Program-made: the position numbers and the translations under genes
The notes under the pieces: generated by a model
What the model was told of the DNA's origin: nothing
The model's database searches: none
The model's input: only the letters and a program-made list of their open reading frames with translations
Shown: positions 25,998 through 35,114 of the stretch, piece by piece
How the letters are laid out: every line of letters starts with the position of its first letter
How positions within the stretch are numbered: position 1 is the first letter of the stretch
DNA from: Bacteroidota bacterium
Lineage (GTDB): Bacteria > Bacteroidota > Bacteroidia > Flavobacteriales > Flavobacteriaceae
Length of the DNA: 64,000 bases
Reading direction: 5' to 3'
NCBI GenBank assembly: GCA_027621175.1
Contig: JAQCCM010000005.1
Coordinates: forward strand, 1 to 64,000

Positions 25998-26916
25998 CCG
26001 ATCTTTATCAGATTACGGGTTACTAATACTCAAGGGAATTGCCATGGGAATTGCCAACAAGATTCCTGGAGTTTCGGGAGGTATTGTTGCAGTGGTTACA
26101 GGTTTTTACAAAGAACTTATTTTTTCATTTCAACGGCTTAATTTTCAGGCGGTATATTTACTATTTCGAGGGCGTTTTAGTGCATTTTGGCAATACATTA
26201 ATGGTTCTTTTTTATTTGTATTACTACTGGGAATCATACTAAGTTACTTTAGCCTTTCCCTTTTATTAGACGTTGTACTGGGCATTTTTCCGCATCACGT
26301 TTGGGCTTTTTTCTTCGGATTGGTATTGGCCTCAGCAATATTATTATTCCGAAACTACAACACATGGCATACCAAAACCATGGTGTTTGCGCTTATCGGT
26401 CTTACCGTTGGTGTTGGTCTTAGTGTTTTATCACCCTCGGAGCAAAATGCATCTTTGGGTTATGTGTTTTTGTGTGGGGTTGTCAGTGTTGTTGGCATGA
26501 CGTTACCTGGGCTTTCTGGCTCGTTTTTACTTATCCTAATGGGAAATTATACTTTCCTCTTAGTAGATGCCGTAAATGGTTTTGGCAGGTGGATTGTTTC
26601 TCCTTTTATAGGATCGGAATTGGCTTCAACAGATGCGCACTACGCACTTGTTTTTGGTGTGTTTTTAGCTGGGTCATTTGTTGGTATAAGTGGTTTATCT
26701 TCGCTTATACATCGAATTCAACAAAAAGCCAATAACGAGTTACAAGCCATAATTATAGGATTTGTATTTGGTTCATTATTCATACTTTGGCCAACAAAGC
26801 GAGTAGAAAATTTGGACGTATCTCTTTCTGGAAATTCCATTTTTTGGACTATTTTTTGGGGAATTATTGGTTTATTCATTGTTTTTGTTTTGGATTATTA
26901 TGAGCGAAAAAAATAG
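25990..26916 (+). CDS. DUF368 membrane protein, putative undecaprenyl-phosphate translocase (copy 2)
   Basis: A 308-residue paralogue of the preceding gene with the same two signatures, GIAMGIANKIPGVSGGIVAVV (about 15-35) and MTLPGLSGSFLLILMGNY (about 170-187). The polar residues differ: N-K replaces A-D-V in the first motif. The pair may form a heteromer or have separate partners. Start 25990 overlaps the stop of copy 1 by 8 bases. Its own last 17 bases overlap the start of the shikimate dehydrogenase gene, so all three are one transcription unit. Confidence 0.87.
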   Translation: MNNRSLSDYGLLILKGIAMGIANKIPGVSGGIVAVVTGFYKELIFSFQRLNFQAVYLLFRGRFSAFWQYINGSFLFVLLLGIILSYFSLSLLLDVVLGIFPHHVWAFFFGLVLASAILLFRNYNTWHTKTMVFALIGLTVGVGLSVLSPSEQNASLGYVFLCGVVSVVGMTLPGLSGSFLLILMGNYTFLLVDAVNGFGRWIVSPFIGSELASTDAHYALVFGVFLAGSFVGISGLSSLIHRIQQKANNELQAIIIGFVFGSLFILWPTKRVENLDVSLSGNSIFWTIFWGIIGLFIVFVLDYYERKK

Positions 26917-27646
26917 AGCGCGTTTTGGACTTCTTGGGCGAGATATAGATTACTCCTTTTCAAGAGCCTATTTTACCGAAAAATTTCAACTAGAAACGTT
27001 ATCGCATTGCAGTTACGAAAATTTTGATTTACCCCATCTAGACAACTTTCGAGAAACACTAAACACACCACATTTACGCGGCATGAACGTAACCATTCCA
27101 TACAAACAAGAGGTTATGCCATATTTAGATGATTTGGATGAAGTATCAAAAATAATTGGTGCTGTGAATACCATTGTTTTTCAGGCAGATGGCACCACCA
27201 AAGGCTACAACACTGACTATATCGGTTTTAGGGAGAGCATTACGCCGTTACTACATAAAAACATCACAGATGCACTAATTCTGGGAACTGGAGGTGCATC
27301 AAAAGCTGTTTTGTATGCCCTTCAAAAATTAGGCATCAGAACACAATATGTTTCAAGAAAAAATACAGCGAATTCCATAGCATATCATGAAGTAAATGCG
27401 GATATCATAAACACACACAAACTTATTGTTAACTGTACCCCTTTGGGTACTTTTCCAAACGTCGCCGAAAAGCCAGATTTAGATTACAGTATGCTCACGT
27501 CAAAACATGTATTGTTCGATTTGATATACAATCCTGCAGAAACAGCTTTTATGAAAGCCGGCGCAACATTCGGCGCTACCGTTTCCAATGGACAGCACAT
27601 GCTTGTGGGGCAAGCAGAGGCTTCTTGGGAATTATGGAACCGTTAA
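26900..27646 (+). CDS. aroE: Shikimate dehydrogenase
   Basis: A 248-residue AroE, which reduces 3-dehydroshikimate with NADPH on the way to chorismate. The substrate-binding half has SFSRAYF, the strictly conserved N-V-T-I-P-Y-K (GMNVTIPYKQEV) with the catalytic lysine, and AVNTIV...GYNTDYIGF with the catalytic Asp. The NADP domain has ILGTGGASKAVLYAL. C-terminal NGQHMLVGQA is also typical. I start at the ATG at 26900 (MSEKN) because a longer frame would extend into the DUF368 hydrophobic end. The protein is slightly short for the family (usually about 270), as is common in Bacteroidota. Confidence 0.93.
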   Translation: MSEKNRARFGLLGRDIDYSFSRAYFTEKFQLETLSHCSYENFDLPHLDNFRETLNTPHLRGMNVTIPYKQEVMPYLDDLDEVSKIIGAVNTIVFQADGTTKGYNTDYIGFRESITPLLHKNITDALILGTGGASKAVLYALQKLGIRTQYVSRKNTANSIAYHEVNADIINTHKLIVNCTPLGTFPNVAEKPDLDYSMLTSKHVLFDLIYNPAETAFMKAGATFGATVSNGQHMLVGQAEASWELWNR

Positions 27647-27682
27647 TTTTTTTGACCCGTTTACTATATATTGTATATTAGA

Positions 27683-27700
27683 CATGATTTTAAAATCATG
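27683..27700. promoter_or_regulatory. 18-bp perfect palindrome overlapping the start of the DUF349 gene
   Basis: CATGATTTTAAAATCATG is perfectly self-complementary. Its right arm contains the ATG start codon (27698-27700). It could be an operator for a dimeric regulator or a hairpin masking the start codon. Confidence 0.4.
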
Positions 27701-29653
27701 ACTATGTTGGAACATACCGACAACGATTCGCTACAAGCGGACGATGAAAACGTAAGTAAACAAACTTCTAAACTTGCTCCAGAAAAAGAAACAGTAGCTT
27801 CTGAACCTGTTGAGGACACCCCTAATTTGGTGGATAAAACAATTAATCAAAAAGAAGAAAGCACTGTTGACACAAGCGAAAAAAAAGAAAGCGTAGTTTC
27901 TGATACGGAACTTGCAAACTCCAATAAGGAATCCCAAGAAGCGAAAGACCTAGAAACGTTTGCTGCAATGGAACCAAAAGAATTGGTCGGCTTTTTTGCA
28001 GATAAAATAAAAACGGAGTCTATTCAACATTTAAAATCAACTATTGATTCGTTGGTAAAAGTTTTTAATCAAAAATTTGCTGCAGAAGCTGCAAAACAAA
28101 AAGAAATTTTTTTGGCAGAGGGTGGAAATCCAGATGCATTTTACTTCAACCCCGATGTAAAAAAAGAATTCAACGAACTTTATAAACGCTACAAATCTGA
28201 TAGAGGCACATACTACCGTAGCTTAGAAGAAAAACAAAAGAGAAATTTAGACTACAGATTGGAGTTGATTGAAGAATTAAAAGGACTTATTAACGTAGAT
28301 CAAAACATCAACACCACTTACAGCCAGTTTAAAGATTTACAAAAACGGTGGAAAGAATCTGGACAAGTTCCGAGAGCAGATGCCAACGATATTTGGAAAA
28401 CATACCACCATCATGTCGGACATTTTTACGACTTCTTACACCTCAACAGGGAGCTTAGAGAATTAGATTTTAAATTCAACTTAAAAGAAAAACTTAAGAT
28501 CTGTGAGCAAGCAGAAGCACTAACGACAACAGAAGATATTTCTAAAGCATTTCGCCATTTACAAACCCTACACAAAAAATGGAAGGATGAGCTTGGCCCT
28601 GTAGACAAAGAACACAGCGAAGAAGTTTGGGAACGCTTTAGCGCAGCCACCAAAATTATTCACGATAAACGAAGATATTTTCTTAAAAACCAAGAAGATA
28701 TATTTGAGGAAAATTTGATAAAGAAGCAAGCCATAATCACACAGATACAGGATTTATTGGCCACAGAAATGTCATCAAAAACCAATATCAATCAATTTAC
28801 AAAAACCTATGAAGGGCTCCGTGAATCGTTCCTTGCATTGGGGAAAGTTCCAGCAAAAAAAAGTGATGATATTTGGGATGAATTTAAAAAAACAACTAAA
28901 GTATTTCGAAAAAAACGGTCGCAGTATTACAAGCAACTAAAGCGCATTTTTGCAGAAAACACAGAAAAGCGAAAGGCACTTATTGAACAAGTTGAAGTTC
29001 TAAAGTCTGAAACAAATTTCAAAGAAAATACACCAAAAATTATTGCGTTACAAAAAGAATGGAAAAACACATTCCCTGTAAGTAGAAATGATGGCGAAAA
29101 GCTTTGGAAAATTTTCAGTACTGCCTGCAATGAATACTTTGAAAAACTTGACTCAAATCGAAATAAATCGAGTACGGAAGAACAAGAACATTTTGAGCAA
29201 AAATCTGAATTACTAAACACACTAAAAACAGCTGTCGAAACCAACGACAAAAACCTAAAGCTCGACACCATTTTAGACAGTTGGAACAGTATCGGGCGTG
29301 TGCCAAAAAACAAATCTAAGATTGAGCATGAGTTTAACCGAATGGTAGAAAAGGCTTATAAACTCGCAGGATTATCGAAGTCTGAAATCACACAAAAAAG
29401 CTACCAAAACAAGCTGGATGGAATGCGTGGAAATGACGAAGTAATACGCAAAGAAATATATACGCTAAACCGAAGAATTGAAGAAGTTAAACAGGAAATG
29501 ATTCAGCTTCAAACCAATCTTCAATTTTTTGGCAAAAATCAAGAGAAAAATCCGATTGTAATCAAGGTTAGAACGGATATAGCCAAGCATCAAGAGCGAC
29601 TCGACGAATTTGTTGAAAAGAAACGCTTGTTAAAGCAACTACAAAAAGGCTAA
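27698..29653 (+). CDS. DUF349-repeat protein
   Basis: A protein of about 651 residues. The first ~90 residues are low-complexity, rich in Glu, Lys, Ser and Thr (disordered). The rest is highly charged, helical, and made of several DUF349 repeats: YSQFKDLQKRWKESGQVP, TLHKKWKDELGPV, YEGLRESFLALGKVP, LQKEWKNTFPV and LDSWNSIGRVP all carry the W-K-x-x-G-x-V/P core. It ends in a coiled coil (ELNRRIEEVKQEMIQLQTNL-type). The family has no settled biochemical function that I know. I place the start at one of the two close ATGs (27698 or 27704), because the frame upstream begins only at a TTG. Confidence 0.85.
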   Translation: MTMLEHTDNDSLQADDENVSKQTSKLAPEKETVASEPVEDTPNLVDKTINQKEESTVDTSEKKESVVSDTELANSNKESQEAKDLETFAAMEPKELVGFFADKIKTESIQHLKSTIDSLVKVFNQKFAAEAAKQKEIFLAEGGNPDAFYFNPDVKKEFNELYKRYKSDRGTYYRSLEEKQKRNLDYRLELIEELKGLINVDQNINTTYSQFKDLQKRWKESGQVPRADANDIWKTYHHHVGHFYDFLHLNRELRELDFKFNLKEKLKICEQAEALTTTEDISKAFRHLQTLHKKWKDELGPVDKEHSEEVWERFSAATKIIHDKRRYFLKNQEDIFEENLIKKQAIITQIQDLLATEMSSKTNINQFTKTYEGLRESFLALGKVPAKKSDDIWDEFKKTTKVFRKKRSQYYKQLKRIFAENTEKRKALIEQVEVLKSETNFKENTPKIIALQKEWKNTFPVSRNDGEKLWKIFSTACNEYFEKLDSNRNKSSTEEQEHFEQKSELLNTLKTAVETNDKNLKLDTILDSWNSIGRVPKNKSKIEHEFNRMVEKAYKLAGLSKSEITQKSYQNKLDGMRGNDEVIRKEIYTLNRRIEEVKQEMIQLQTNLQFFGKNQEKNPIVIKVRTDIAKHQERLDEFVEKKRLLKQLQKG

Positions 29654-29655
29654 AT

Positions 29656-30438
29656 CTAACTCAACCCTTTTTTAGCGTCTTGCCACAGCACTTCCCATTG
29701 GGCTTTGCTCAAGGAATCCAATGCGATATTCTGCTTGGCCGCAGCTGCTTCCATAGCCGAAAACCGTGCTCTAAATCGCTTGTTTGTGGAGGAAAGTGCG
29801 TCATCTGGATTGACACCTAAAAAACGTGCATAATTCACAAGAGAAAAGAACACATCGCCAAGCTCTGCTTCAATTTTTTCTTTATTGTCTTGTTTGATTT
29901 CATGCTCTAATTCAAGAAGTTCCTCTTTGATTTTTTCTTTTACCCCATCAATAGCGTCCCAATCAAAGCCAATGCCGGCGGCTTTGTCTTGCATACGGCT
30001 TGCCATAACCAAACTAGGTAAACTTTTAGGCACTCCCGAAAGGACCCCTTTGTTGCCTTCTTTCAGCTTTAGCTGTTCCCAATTTCTTTTAACTTCTTCT
30101 TCATCAGCAACCGTAACGTCTCCGTAAATATGCGGATGGCGCTGAATAAGCTTATCGGAAATAGCATTTGCCACATCGGCGATATCAAAAGCGTTTTTTT
30201 CACTACCAATTTTGGCATAGAAAACAATGTGCAACAACACGTCGCCTAATTCTTTTTTAACACCGTCTAAATCATCCTCTAACAATGCTTCGCTGAGCTC
30301 ATAGGTTTCCTCAATTGTCAAGTGGCGTAGCGACTGAAATGTTTGCTTTTTGTCCCATGGACAACCCTCACGGAGTTCATCCATAATGGTTAATAAACGG
30401 TCAAAAGCTTTAAGCTGTTTTGTGCGTTTACGATCCAT
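29656..30438 (-). CDS. mazG: Nucleoside triphosphate pyrophosphohydrolase MazG
   Basis: A 260-residue two-domain MazG that hydrolyses (d)NTPs to NMP and pyrophosphate, acting as a housecleaning enzyme. The N-terminal domain has LREGCPWDKKQTFQSLRHL, EETYELSEAL and ELGDVLLHIVFYAK, with E-E and E-x-x-D metal ligands. The C-terminal copy has KEELLELEHEI and EAELGDVFFSLVNYARFLG. Length is normal. It is the third gene of the ruvX-def-mazG operon; its start overlaps the def stop by one base. It ends 2 bases from the converging DUF349 gene. Confidence 0.95.
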   Translation of the reverse strand: MDRKRTKQLKAFDRLLTIMDELREGCPWDKKQTFQSLRHLTIEETYELSEALLEDDLDGVKKELGDVLLHIVFYAKIGSEKNAFDIADVANAISDKLIQRHPHIYGDVTVADEEEVKRNWEQLKLKEGNKGVLSGVPKSLPSLVMASRMQDKAAGIGFDWDAIDGVKEKIKEELLELEHEIKQDNKEKIEAELGDVFFSLVNYARFLGVNPDDALSSTNKRFRARFSAMEAAAAKQNIALDSLSKAQWEVLWQDAKKGLS

Positions 30439-31028
30439 TAACGCACACTGTTTTTACTTGGAAAACGCATGGGATAATCGGGATTAATTTTCCCCTTAGA
30501 AATTTGTGCGAGTTTCGTTTTGAGTAATTTCTTTTTTAATGGACCCAACTTATCGGTAAACAAAACACCTTCAATGTGGTCGTATTCGTGTTGAATAATT
30601 CTAGACGAAATTCCACTATATTCCTCCCTTACTTGTTCAAATTTTTCGTTGTAATATTCAATCTCTATCGTAGTCAATCGAGTTACATCTTCTCTAACAT
30701 CTGGAATACTCAAACACCCTTCATTAAAAGCTTCTTGAAGTCCGCTATATGCTGTAATTTCAGGATTTATAAATACTTTCTTAAAGTTTTTTAATTCACG
30801 TTGCTCAATATTGTCTATGGATTTATCATTTGCAAACGGACTGCCATCAACAATAAACAAACGAATAGACTCGCCAATTTGAGGCGCAGCCAAGCCAACG
30901 CCTTGTGCAGCATACATGGTTTCCCACATATCATCAATTAATTTTTTCAAGTTGGGATGGGCTTTTTCTATGGGTGATGCCTTCTTTTTTAAAACAGGAT
31001 CGCCATAGGCTACAATGGGTAATATCAT
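30438..31028 (-). CDS. def: Peptide deformylase
   Basis: A 196-residue deformylase that removes the formyl group from the initiator methionine of new proteins. All three signatures are present: GVGLAAPQIG (about 44-53), EGCLSIP with the metal-binding Cys (about 107-113) and QHEYDHIEG with the HExxH-type ligands (about 148-156). Metal is normally Fe2+. The C-terminus is basic. It overlaps the upstream ruvX/yqgF gene by 4 bases and the downstream mazG by one base. Confidence 0.97.
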   Translation of the reverse strand: MILPIVAYGDPVLKKKASPIEKAHPNLKKLIDDMWETMYAAQGVGLAAPQIGESIRLFIVDGSPFANDKSIDNIEQRELKNFKKVFINPEITAYSGLQEAFNEGCLSIPDVREDVTRLTTIEIEYYNEKFEQVREEYSGISSRIIQHEYDHIEGVLFTDKLGPLKKKLLKTKLAQISKGKINPDYPMRFPSKNSVR

Positions 31029-31444
31029 ATGCGTTGGTGTTGGTCTAAATATCCCTGCAAGATAAGCGTTGCGCTTAATTTGTCAATAACCTCTTTTTTT
31101 TGGCGTACTTTTTTGGGTGCACCGCTTTGAATAAGTGCTTGCTGCACCATCTTGGACGTAAATCTTTCGTCATGACGAACGATGTCGAGCAAAGGGAATT
31201 CGTGTTTTAATTTTATCAAAAATGCCGCGATTTTGGTTTCTACTTCAGAAGGTGTATTGTCACGTTGTTTGGGTTCGCCTACTACTAAAGTCGATACTTT
31301 TTCTACTGTGGTATAGGATTTTATAAAGGATATTAATTTATCTGGCGGAACCGTATCCAATCCAAAAGCACAGGTTTGCAGCGGGTCTGTGACCGCTACA
31401 CCACAACGTTTTGTTCCATAATCTATTGCCATAATGCACGCCAT
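31025..31444 (-). CDS. ruvX: YqgF/RuvX RNase H-like protein (putative Holliday junction resolvase)
   Basis: A 139-residue RNase H-fold protein. The first beta strand MAIDYGTKRCGVAVTDPLQ holds the first acidic residue of the active site. LVVGEPKQRDNTPSEVE carries the second, and HDERFTSKMVQQALIQSG follows. Proteins of this group act in resolution of Holliday junctions or in 16S rRNA 5' processing, and the exact role is debated. The ATG at 31444 gives MACIMAIDYG, aligning with the usual MARILAIDYG start. First gene of the operon with def and mazG. Confidence 0.92.
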   Translation of the reverse strand: MACIMAIDYGTKRCGVAVTDPLQTCAFGLDTVPPDKLISFIKSYTTVEKVSTLVVGEPKQRDNTPSEVETKIAAFLIKLKHEFPLLDIVRHDERFTSKMVQQALIQSGAPKKVRQKKEVIDKLSATLILQGYLDQHQRI

Positions 31445-31503
31445 ACCGCAAAGGTAATCAATGAATTTTTATGAATCTTCTAATGGGTTTGCCATCAAGA
31501 ATG

Positions 31504-31511
31504 TATCTTTG
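31504..31511 (+). promoter_or_regulatory. Candidate -7 element for dapD
   Basis: TATCTTTG ends 12 bases before the ATG at 31524. TTTG at 31488-31491 is closer than the normal -33 distance. Its position supports the ATG at 31524 over the ATG at 31461. Confidence 0.45.
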
Positions 31512-31523
31512 AAAAAAAAATAC

Positions 31524-32333
31524 ATGAGCAGAGCACTAATCGAAGCCGCTTGGGACAACCGAGCACTATTGCAAGAAGAAGAAACACAAAACGCCATCCG
31601 ATCCATCATTGACCAATTAGATGAAGGAACACTTAGAGTAGCCACGCCAACTGCTAACGGCTGGGAAGTTAACGAATGGGTTAAAAAAGCGGTAGTGCTG
31701 TATTTTCCTATCCAACAAATGGAGACGATTGAAGTAGGTCCTTTGGAGTTTCACGATAAAATTCCGCTCAAAACAGGCTATAAAGAAAAGGGGATTCGTG
31801 TGGTACCTCATGCTGTAGCTCGAAAAGGAGCATATATTTCTGCTGGTACCATTTTGATGCCTTCTTATGTAAACATTGGTGCTTATGTTGATGAAGGAAC
31901 CATGGTTGACACGTGGGCAACAGTAGGAAGCTGTGCTCAAATTGGAAAAAATGTACACCTAAGCGGTGGTGTGGGTATTGGTGGGGTTTTAGAACCCTTG
32001 CAAGCTGCACCCGTAATTATTGAGGACAACGCCTTTATTGGCTCGCGCTGTATTGTGGTTGAGGGCGTACGTGTAGAAACGGAAGCTGTTCTTGGTGCAA
32101 ATGTGGTACTTACCGCATCTACCAAAATTATTGATGTTACTGGAGATGAACCCGTTGAACTAAAAGGACGTGTTCCAGCTCGCTCGGTAGTCATTCCGGG
32201 TAGTTATACCAAGACCTTTGCCGCAGGCGATTATCAAGTGCCTTGCGCCCTGATTATTGGCAAACGCAAAGAAAGTACCAACAAAAAAACATCCCTTAAC
32301 GACGCGTTAAGAGAACATAACGTAGCGGTGTAA
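31524..32333 (+). CDS. dapD: 2,3,4,5-tetrahydropyridine-2,6-dicarboxylate N-succinyltransferase
   Basis: A 269-residue DapD, the succinyltransferase in the lysine/diaminopimelate pathway. A central left-handed beta-helix is visible as hexapeptide repeats (AYISAGTILMPSYVNIGAYVDEG, IGKNVHLSGGVGIGGVLEP, AFIGSRCIVVEGVRV). The motif KGIRVVPHAVARKGAYI lies before it. The start at 31524 (MSRALIEAAW) matches the family. An upstream ATG at 31461 would add an unrelated hydrophobic tail. Together with LysA at 48.3 kb the window covers two steps of the diaminopimelate route, which also feeds peptidoglycan. Confidence 0.95.
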   Translation: MSRALIEAAWDNRALLQEEETQNAIRSIIDQLDEGTLRVATPTANGWEVNEWVKKAVVLYFPIQQMETIEVGPLEFHDKIPLKTGYKEKGIRVVPHAVARKGAYISAGTILMPSYVNIGAYVDEGTMVDTWATVGSCAQIGKNVHLSGGVGIGGVLEPLQAAPVIIEDNAFIGSRCIVVEGVRVETEAVLGANVVLTASTKIIDVTGDEPVELKGRVPARSVVIPGSYTKTFAAGDYQVPCALIIGKRKESTNKKTSLNDALREHNVAV

Positions 32334-32341
32334 TTTTACTT

Positions 32342-33334
32342 ATGAAAATCCTCCTGGTAAATAACGGCACACTGCCTGTTTATTCCTACGGTGGGACAGA
32401 GCGTGTAGTATGGTATCTGGGAAAAACACTTGCCAAATTCGGACATGATGTAAGTTTTTTGGTCGATAAAAGTCTGGGGTGTGAATTTGCAACAATCATA
32501 GAACGAAACCCTGAAGTAGGTTTAATTGACCAAATTTCAGATGAATTTGATGTCGTTCATTTTCAATATCAGCCTAAAAATGTTGAAAAGCTTCGCGTAC
32601 CCTACATAATTACGCAACACGGGAACAGCAGCGGTGATACTTCTCTAGATAAAAACACTGTTTTTGTGTCAAAAAATCATGCGAAAAGACACAATGCAGA
32701 AGCATTCGTTTATAACGGATTGGACTGGACAGATTATGGAAATCCGCAACTGGAAAACAAACGTTCGTATTTTCACTTTTTAGGAAAAGCTGCATGGCGC
32801 GTGAAAAATGTAAAAGGAGCTATTGATACCATTACAAAATTAAAAGGTGAGAAAATTCATATTTTGGGAGGGTCACGTTTAAATTTTAATATGGGATTCC
32901 GATTCACATGGCAGCCAAAAGTAAAATTTTTTGGAATGGTGGGTGGAAAAGAGAAGCTAACGCAATTGCAACATTCTAAGGGATTGGTGTTCCCTGTACG
33001 ATGGCATGAGCCCTTTGGATTGGCCATCATTGAAAGCCTGTATTTTGGCGCCCCTGTTTTTGGCACCCCTTATGGATCTTTGCCTGAGCTTGTGAATGAA
33101 GACCTTGGATTTCTCAGTAATTCGAGTACAAAACTCAGTAAAGCTATGGAGCGTTATCAAGACTATAACCCAAAAACTTGTCACGATTACGCCGCTACTC
33201 ATTTTAGTGCTGAAATAATGACGAAGGCCTATCTAGAATTGTATGAAAAAGCAATTCAAAGGACTTCTTTAAACTCGAATACTCCTCAAAAAATCTTAAA
33301 AAATGAGCCTAAATTTCTGGAATGGACTTCTTGA
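32342..33334 (+). CDS. Glycosyltransferase family 4 protein
   Basis: A 330-residue GT-B glycosyltransferase. The N-terminal acceptor side has NNGTLPVYSYGGTERVVWYLGKTLAKFGHDV. The C-terminal donor domain has HEPFGLAIIESLYFGAPVFGTPYGSLPEL, the retaining GT4 EX7E motif. Donor and acceptor are unknown. It starts 8 bases after dapD, so it may share that transcript, and it is the first of five sugar-transfer genes up to 38.1 kb. The 67 bases to the next, converging gene show no terminator I trust. Confidence 0.9.
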   Translation: MKILLVNNGTLPVYSYGGTERVVWYLGKTLAKFGHDVSFLVDKSLGCEFATIIERNPEVGLIDQISDEFDVVHFQYQPKNVEKLRVPYIITQHGNSSGDTSLDKNTVFVSKNHAKRHNAEAFVYNGLDWTDYGNPQLENKRSYFHFLGKAAWRVKNVKGAIDTITKLKGEKIHILGGSRLNFNMGFRFTWQPKVKFFGMVGGKEKLTQLQHSKGLVFPVRWHEPFGLAIIESLYFGAPVFGTPYGSLPELVNEDLGFLSNSSTKLSKAMERYQDYNPKTCHDYAATHFSAEIMTKAYLELYEKAIQRTSLNSNTPQKILKNEPKFLEWTS

Positions 33335-33401
33335 TTTTCTATTCAAATAAGGATGCATAAAATTTAAAAAAGAAGGCTTTTCCAAGCACCTATCCATCTA
33401 A

Positions 33402-34277
33402 CTATTTTATGATTAGTTTATAATTTTTGTATCCTAAGTCAATTCCTAAATACTTACGCAAGAAATGCTTAAATCGCTTTTTTAGTGAAGGGTTGTTCAT
33501 GGAAATATCGTAGTCAAATTCCCAATTAAGCCGATCAATTCGTTCCTGAATTAATTTAGGATGGCTTGTTTCAAAGCGTTTTAGCTCACTAACATGTTCC
33601 AAGAAATCAAAGGTGTCTCCTGGAAAGGTCTGCTCAATCCAAGCATCATCGTGATAGAATTTACTGGAATTTTTAAACTTTTCCTGCAATATTTTTGGGG
33701 GTTTTACATATCCGTAATGATATACCGTAGCATCAATTTGTGCCACCTGTAACTTTTCATTATTCCCTTTTCTAAACCCTTGTGCATCTTTATACGAAAA
33801 GATAGCGGGATTATACTTGATAATTCTAATTTCGTTGGGGTACCACACATTTGAATCAGCAACATAGCTGTATGAACCATAGAAATGAAGGTAATGAAAC
33901 AAAAGTCCTTCAATTTTAGGGTTGTTTTTATGAGTTTCCATGGCAGTACGAATAGCAGGATAATCCTTTTCATGAAACAACTCATCCCCTTGGATATAAA
34001 TGGCCCAATCCGTGTCTGCAGGCAGTGCCTGCATGGCTTTGTTTGTTTCTGCTGCCAAAACATGACCGCCTTCTCTGAGAGTTTCGTCCCATACTGTCTC
34101 AATAATGATGATTTTATCTTTATCAATAGAACGAATCAATTCAAGTGTATCGTCTTCGGATTTACCTACAGCAATATAAAACTTATCACACAAGGGCAGT
34201 ACTGACTTAATAGACTCCACCACAGGGAAATCATATTTAACAGCATTTTTAATAAACGAAAATCCTACAACTTTCAT
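33402..34277 (-). CDS. Glycosyltransferase family 2-like protein
   Basis: A 291-residue protein with a GT-A-like N-terminal part: KVVGFSFIKNAVKYDFPVVESIKSVLP..CDKFYIAVGKSEDDTLELI, then DWAIYIQGDELFHE, where QGDE takes the place of the DxD metal site. The C-terminal half (WIEQTFPGDTFDFLEHV) is not recognised. It probably transfers a sugar in LPS or capsule synthesis. The ATG at 34277 overlaps the upstream GT2 stop by 4 bases, so the two minus-strand transferases are coupled. Confidence 0.85.
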   Translation of the reverse strand: MKVVGFSFIKNAVKYDFPVVESIKSVLPLCDKFYIAVGKSEDDTLELIRSIDKDKIIIIETVWDETLREGGHVLAAETNKAMQALPADTDWAIYIQGDELFHEKDYPAIRTAMETHKNNPKIEGLLFHYLHFYGSYSYVADSNVWYPNEIRIIKYNPAIFSYKDAQGFRKGNNEKLQVAQIDATVYHYGYVKPPKILQEKFKNSSKFYHDDAWIEQTFPGDTFDFLEHVSELKRFETSHPKLIQERIDRLNWEFDYDISMNNPSLKKRFKHFLRKYLGIDLGYKNYKLIIK

Positions 34278-35041
34278 GCTTCTTTTTTAGGTTTGGATTG
34301 TAAATGACGAAGTTTAGCATATTTCAACAAAGTGTAATATGAGGACATCAAAGCAAGTAAGAACCCGTGATATCCATCTAAAAATCCAAGTTGAAATACA
34401 TATTTTTTTATGAAATTAAATTTCATTGAGAGTATCATTTTAAGCCAACTTACTCGTTTGTTTCTCGAAAACATACGTTCTGAGGCGATATCTGTAAAAT
34501 GATTCAATTTAGTAATATGCCACTGCAAGGATGGGTATGAATAATGAAGTAAATCACCCCTTAGATGTTGAACCTTTTGTGGCTCAGGATGTAAAACTTC
34601 GTGAACAGCGCCATGCCAACGCGCGTTTTCTTTTTGCCACAATCTAATTTTGGTGTCTGGATACCAACCTGAATAACGAATCCACTTTCCCAAATAATTT
34701 GTCTTTCTATTCATGGAATAAAACATCATTGTGGGATGAGCCTTAATTGCCAAAATGGATTGTTTGAGTTTTTCCGATACTTCTTCATCGGCATCAATAG
34801 AAAAAACGAGTGGAAATCTAGCCTTGTCTAAAGCATGATTTTTTTGAGATGCAAAATCTTCAAATTTATTTTGGATAAAAACAACCTTGTGCCCCTTGCA
34901 AATATCAGGCGTTTGATCTGTTGAAAAATCATCTACTACTATAACCTCATCAGAAAAGTCCAGAACAGACAACAAACACCTTTCTATATTGGTTTCCTCG
35001 TTTTTAGTTATAATAACAGTGCTAATCTTATTACTTAACAT
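34274..35041 (-). CDS. WaaE/KdtX-like family 2 glycosyltransferase
   Basis: A protein of about 255 residues with a GT-A core: STVIITKNEETNIERCLLSV, then VIVVDDFSTDQTPDIC, and SIDADEEVS containing the DxD-like Mg/Mn site. The region WYPDTKIRLWQKENARWHGAVHE is characteristic of WaaE/KdtX (LPS core beta-1,4-glucosyltransferase) and related proteins. The C-terminal segment carries hydrophobic, membrane-associated helices. I start at the ATG at 35041 (MLSNKIST); an ATG 27 bases further upstream would put a non-homologous leader in front. The C-terminal half of the fusion protein at 36.2 kb is a paralogue. Confidence 0.88.
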   Translation of the reverse strand: MLSNKISTVIITKNEETNIERCLLSVLDFSDEVIVVDDFSTDQTPDICKGHKVVFIQNKFEDFASQKNHALDKARFPLVFSIDADEEVSEKLKQSILAIKAHPTMMFYSMNRKTNYLGKWIRYSGWYPDTKIRLWQKENARWHGAVHEVLHPEPQKVQHLRGDLLHYSYPSLQWHITKLNHFTDIASERMFSRNKRVSWLKMILSMKFNFIKKYVFQLGFLDGYHGFLLALMSSYYTLLKYAKLRHLQSKPKKEA

Positions 35042-35102
35042 CTCAAAATAGTTATCGCTAATATACACTATTAGCTATAATGAAAATCTAAACAAATTGA
35101 AG

Positions 35103-35110
35103 TAGTTTTG
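35103..35110 (+). promoter_or_regulatory. Candidate -7 element for the GT4 gene at 35115
   Basis: TAGTTTTG ends 4 bases before the ATG. It lies in the divergent gap between the minus-strand transferases and the plus-strand ones. No TTG at the -33 position is seen. Confidence 0.3.
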
Positions 35111-35114
35111 TCCT

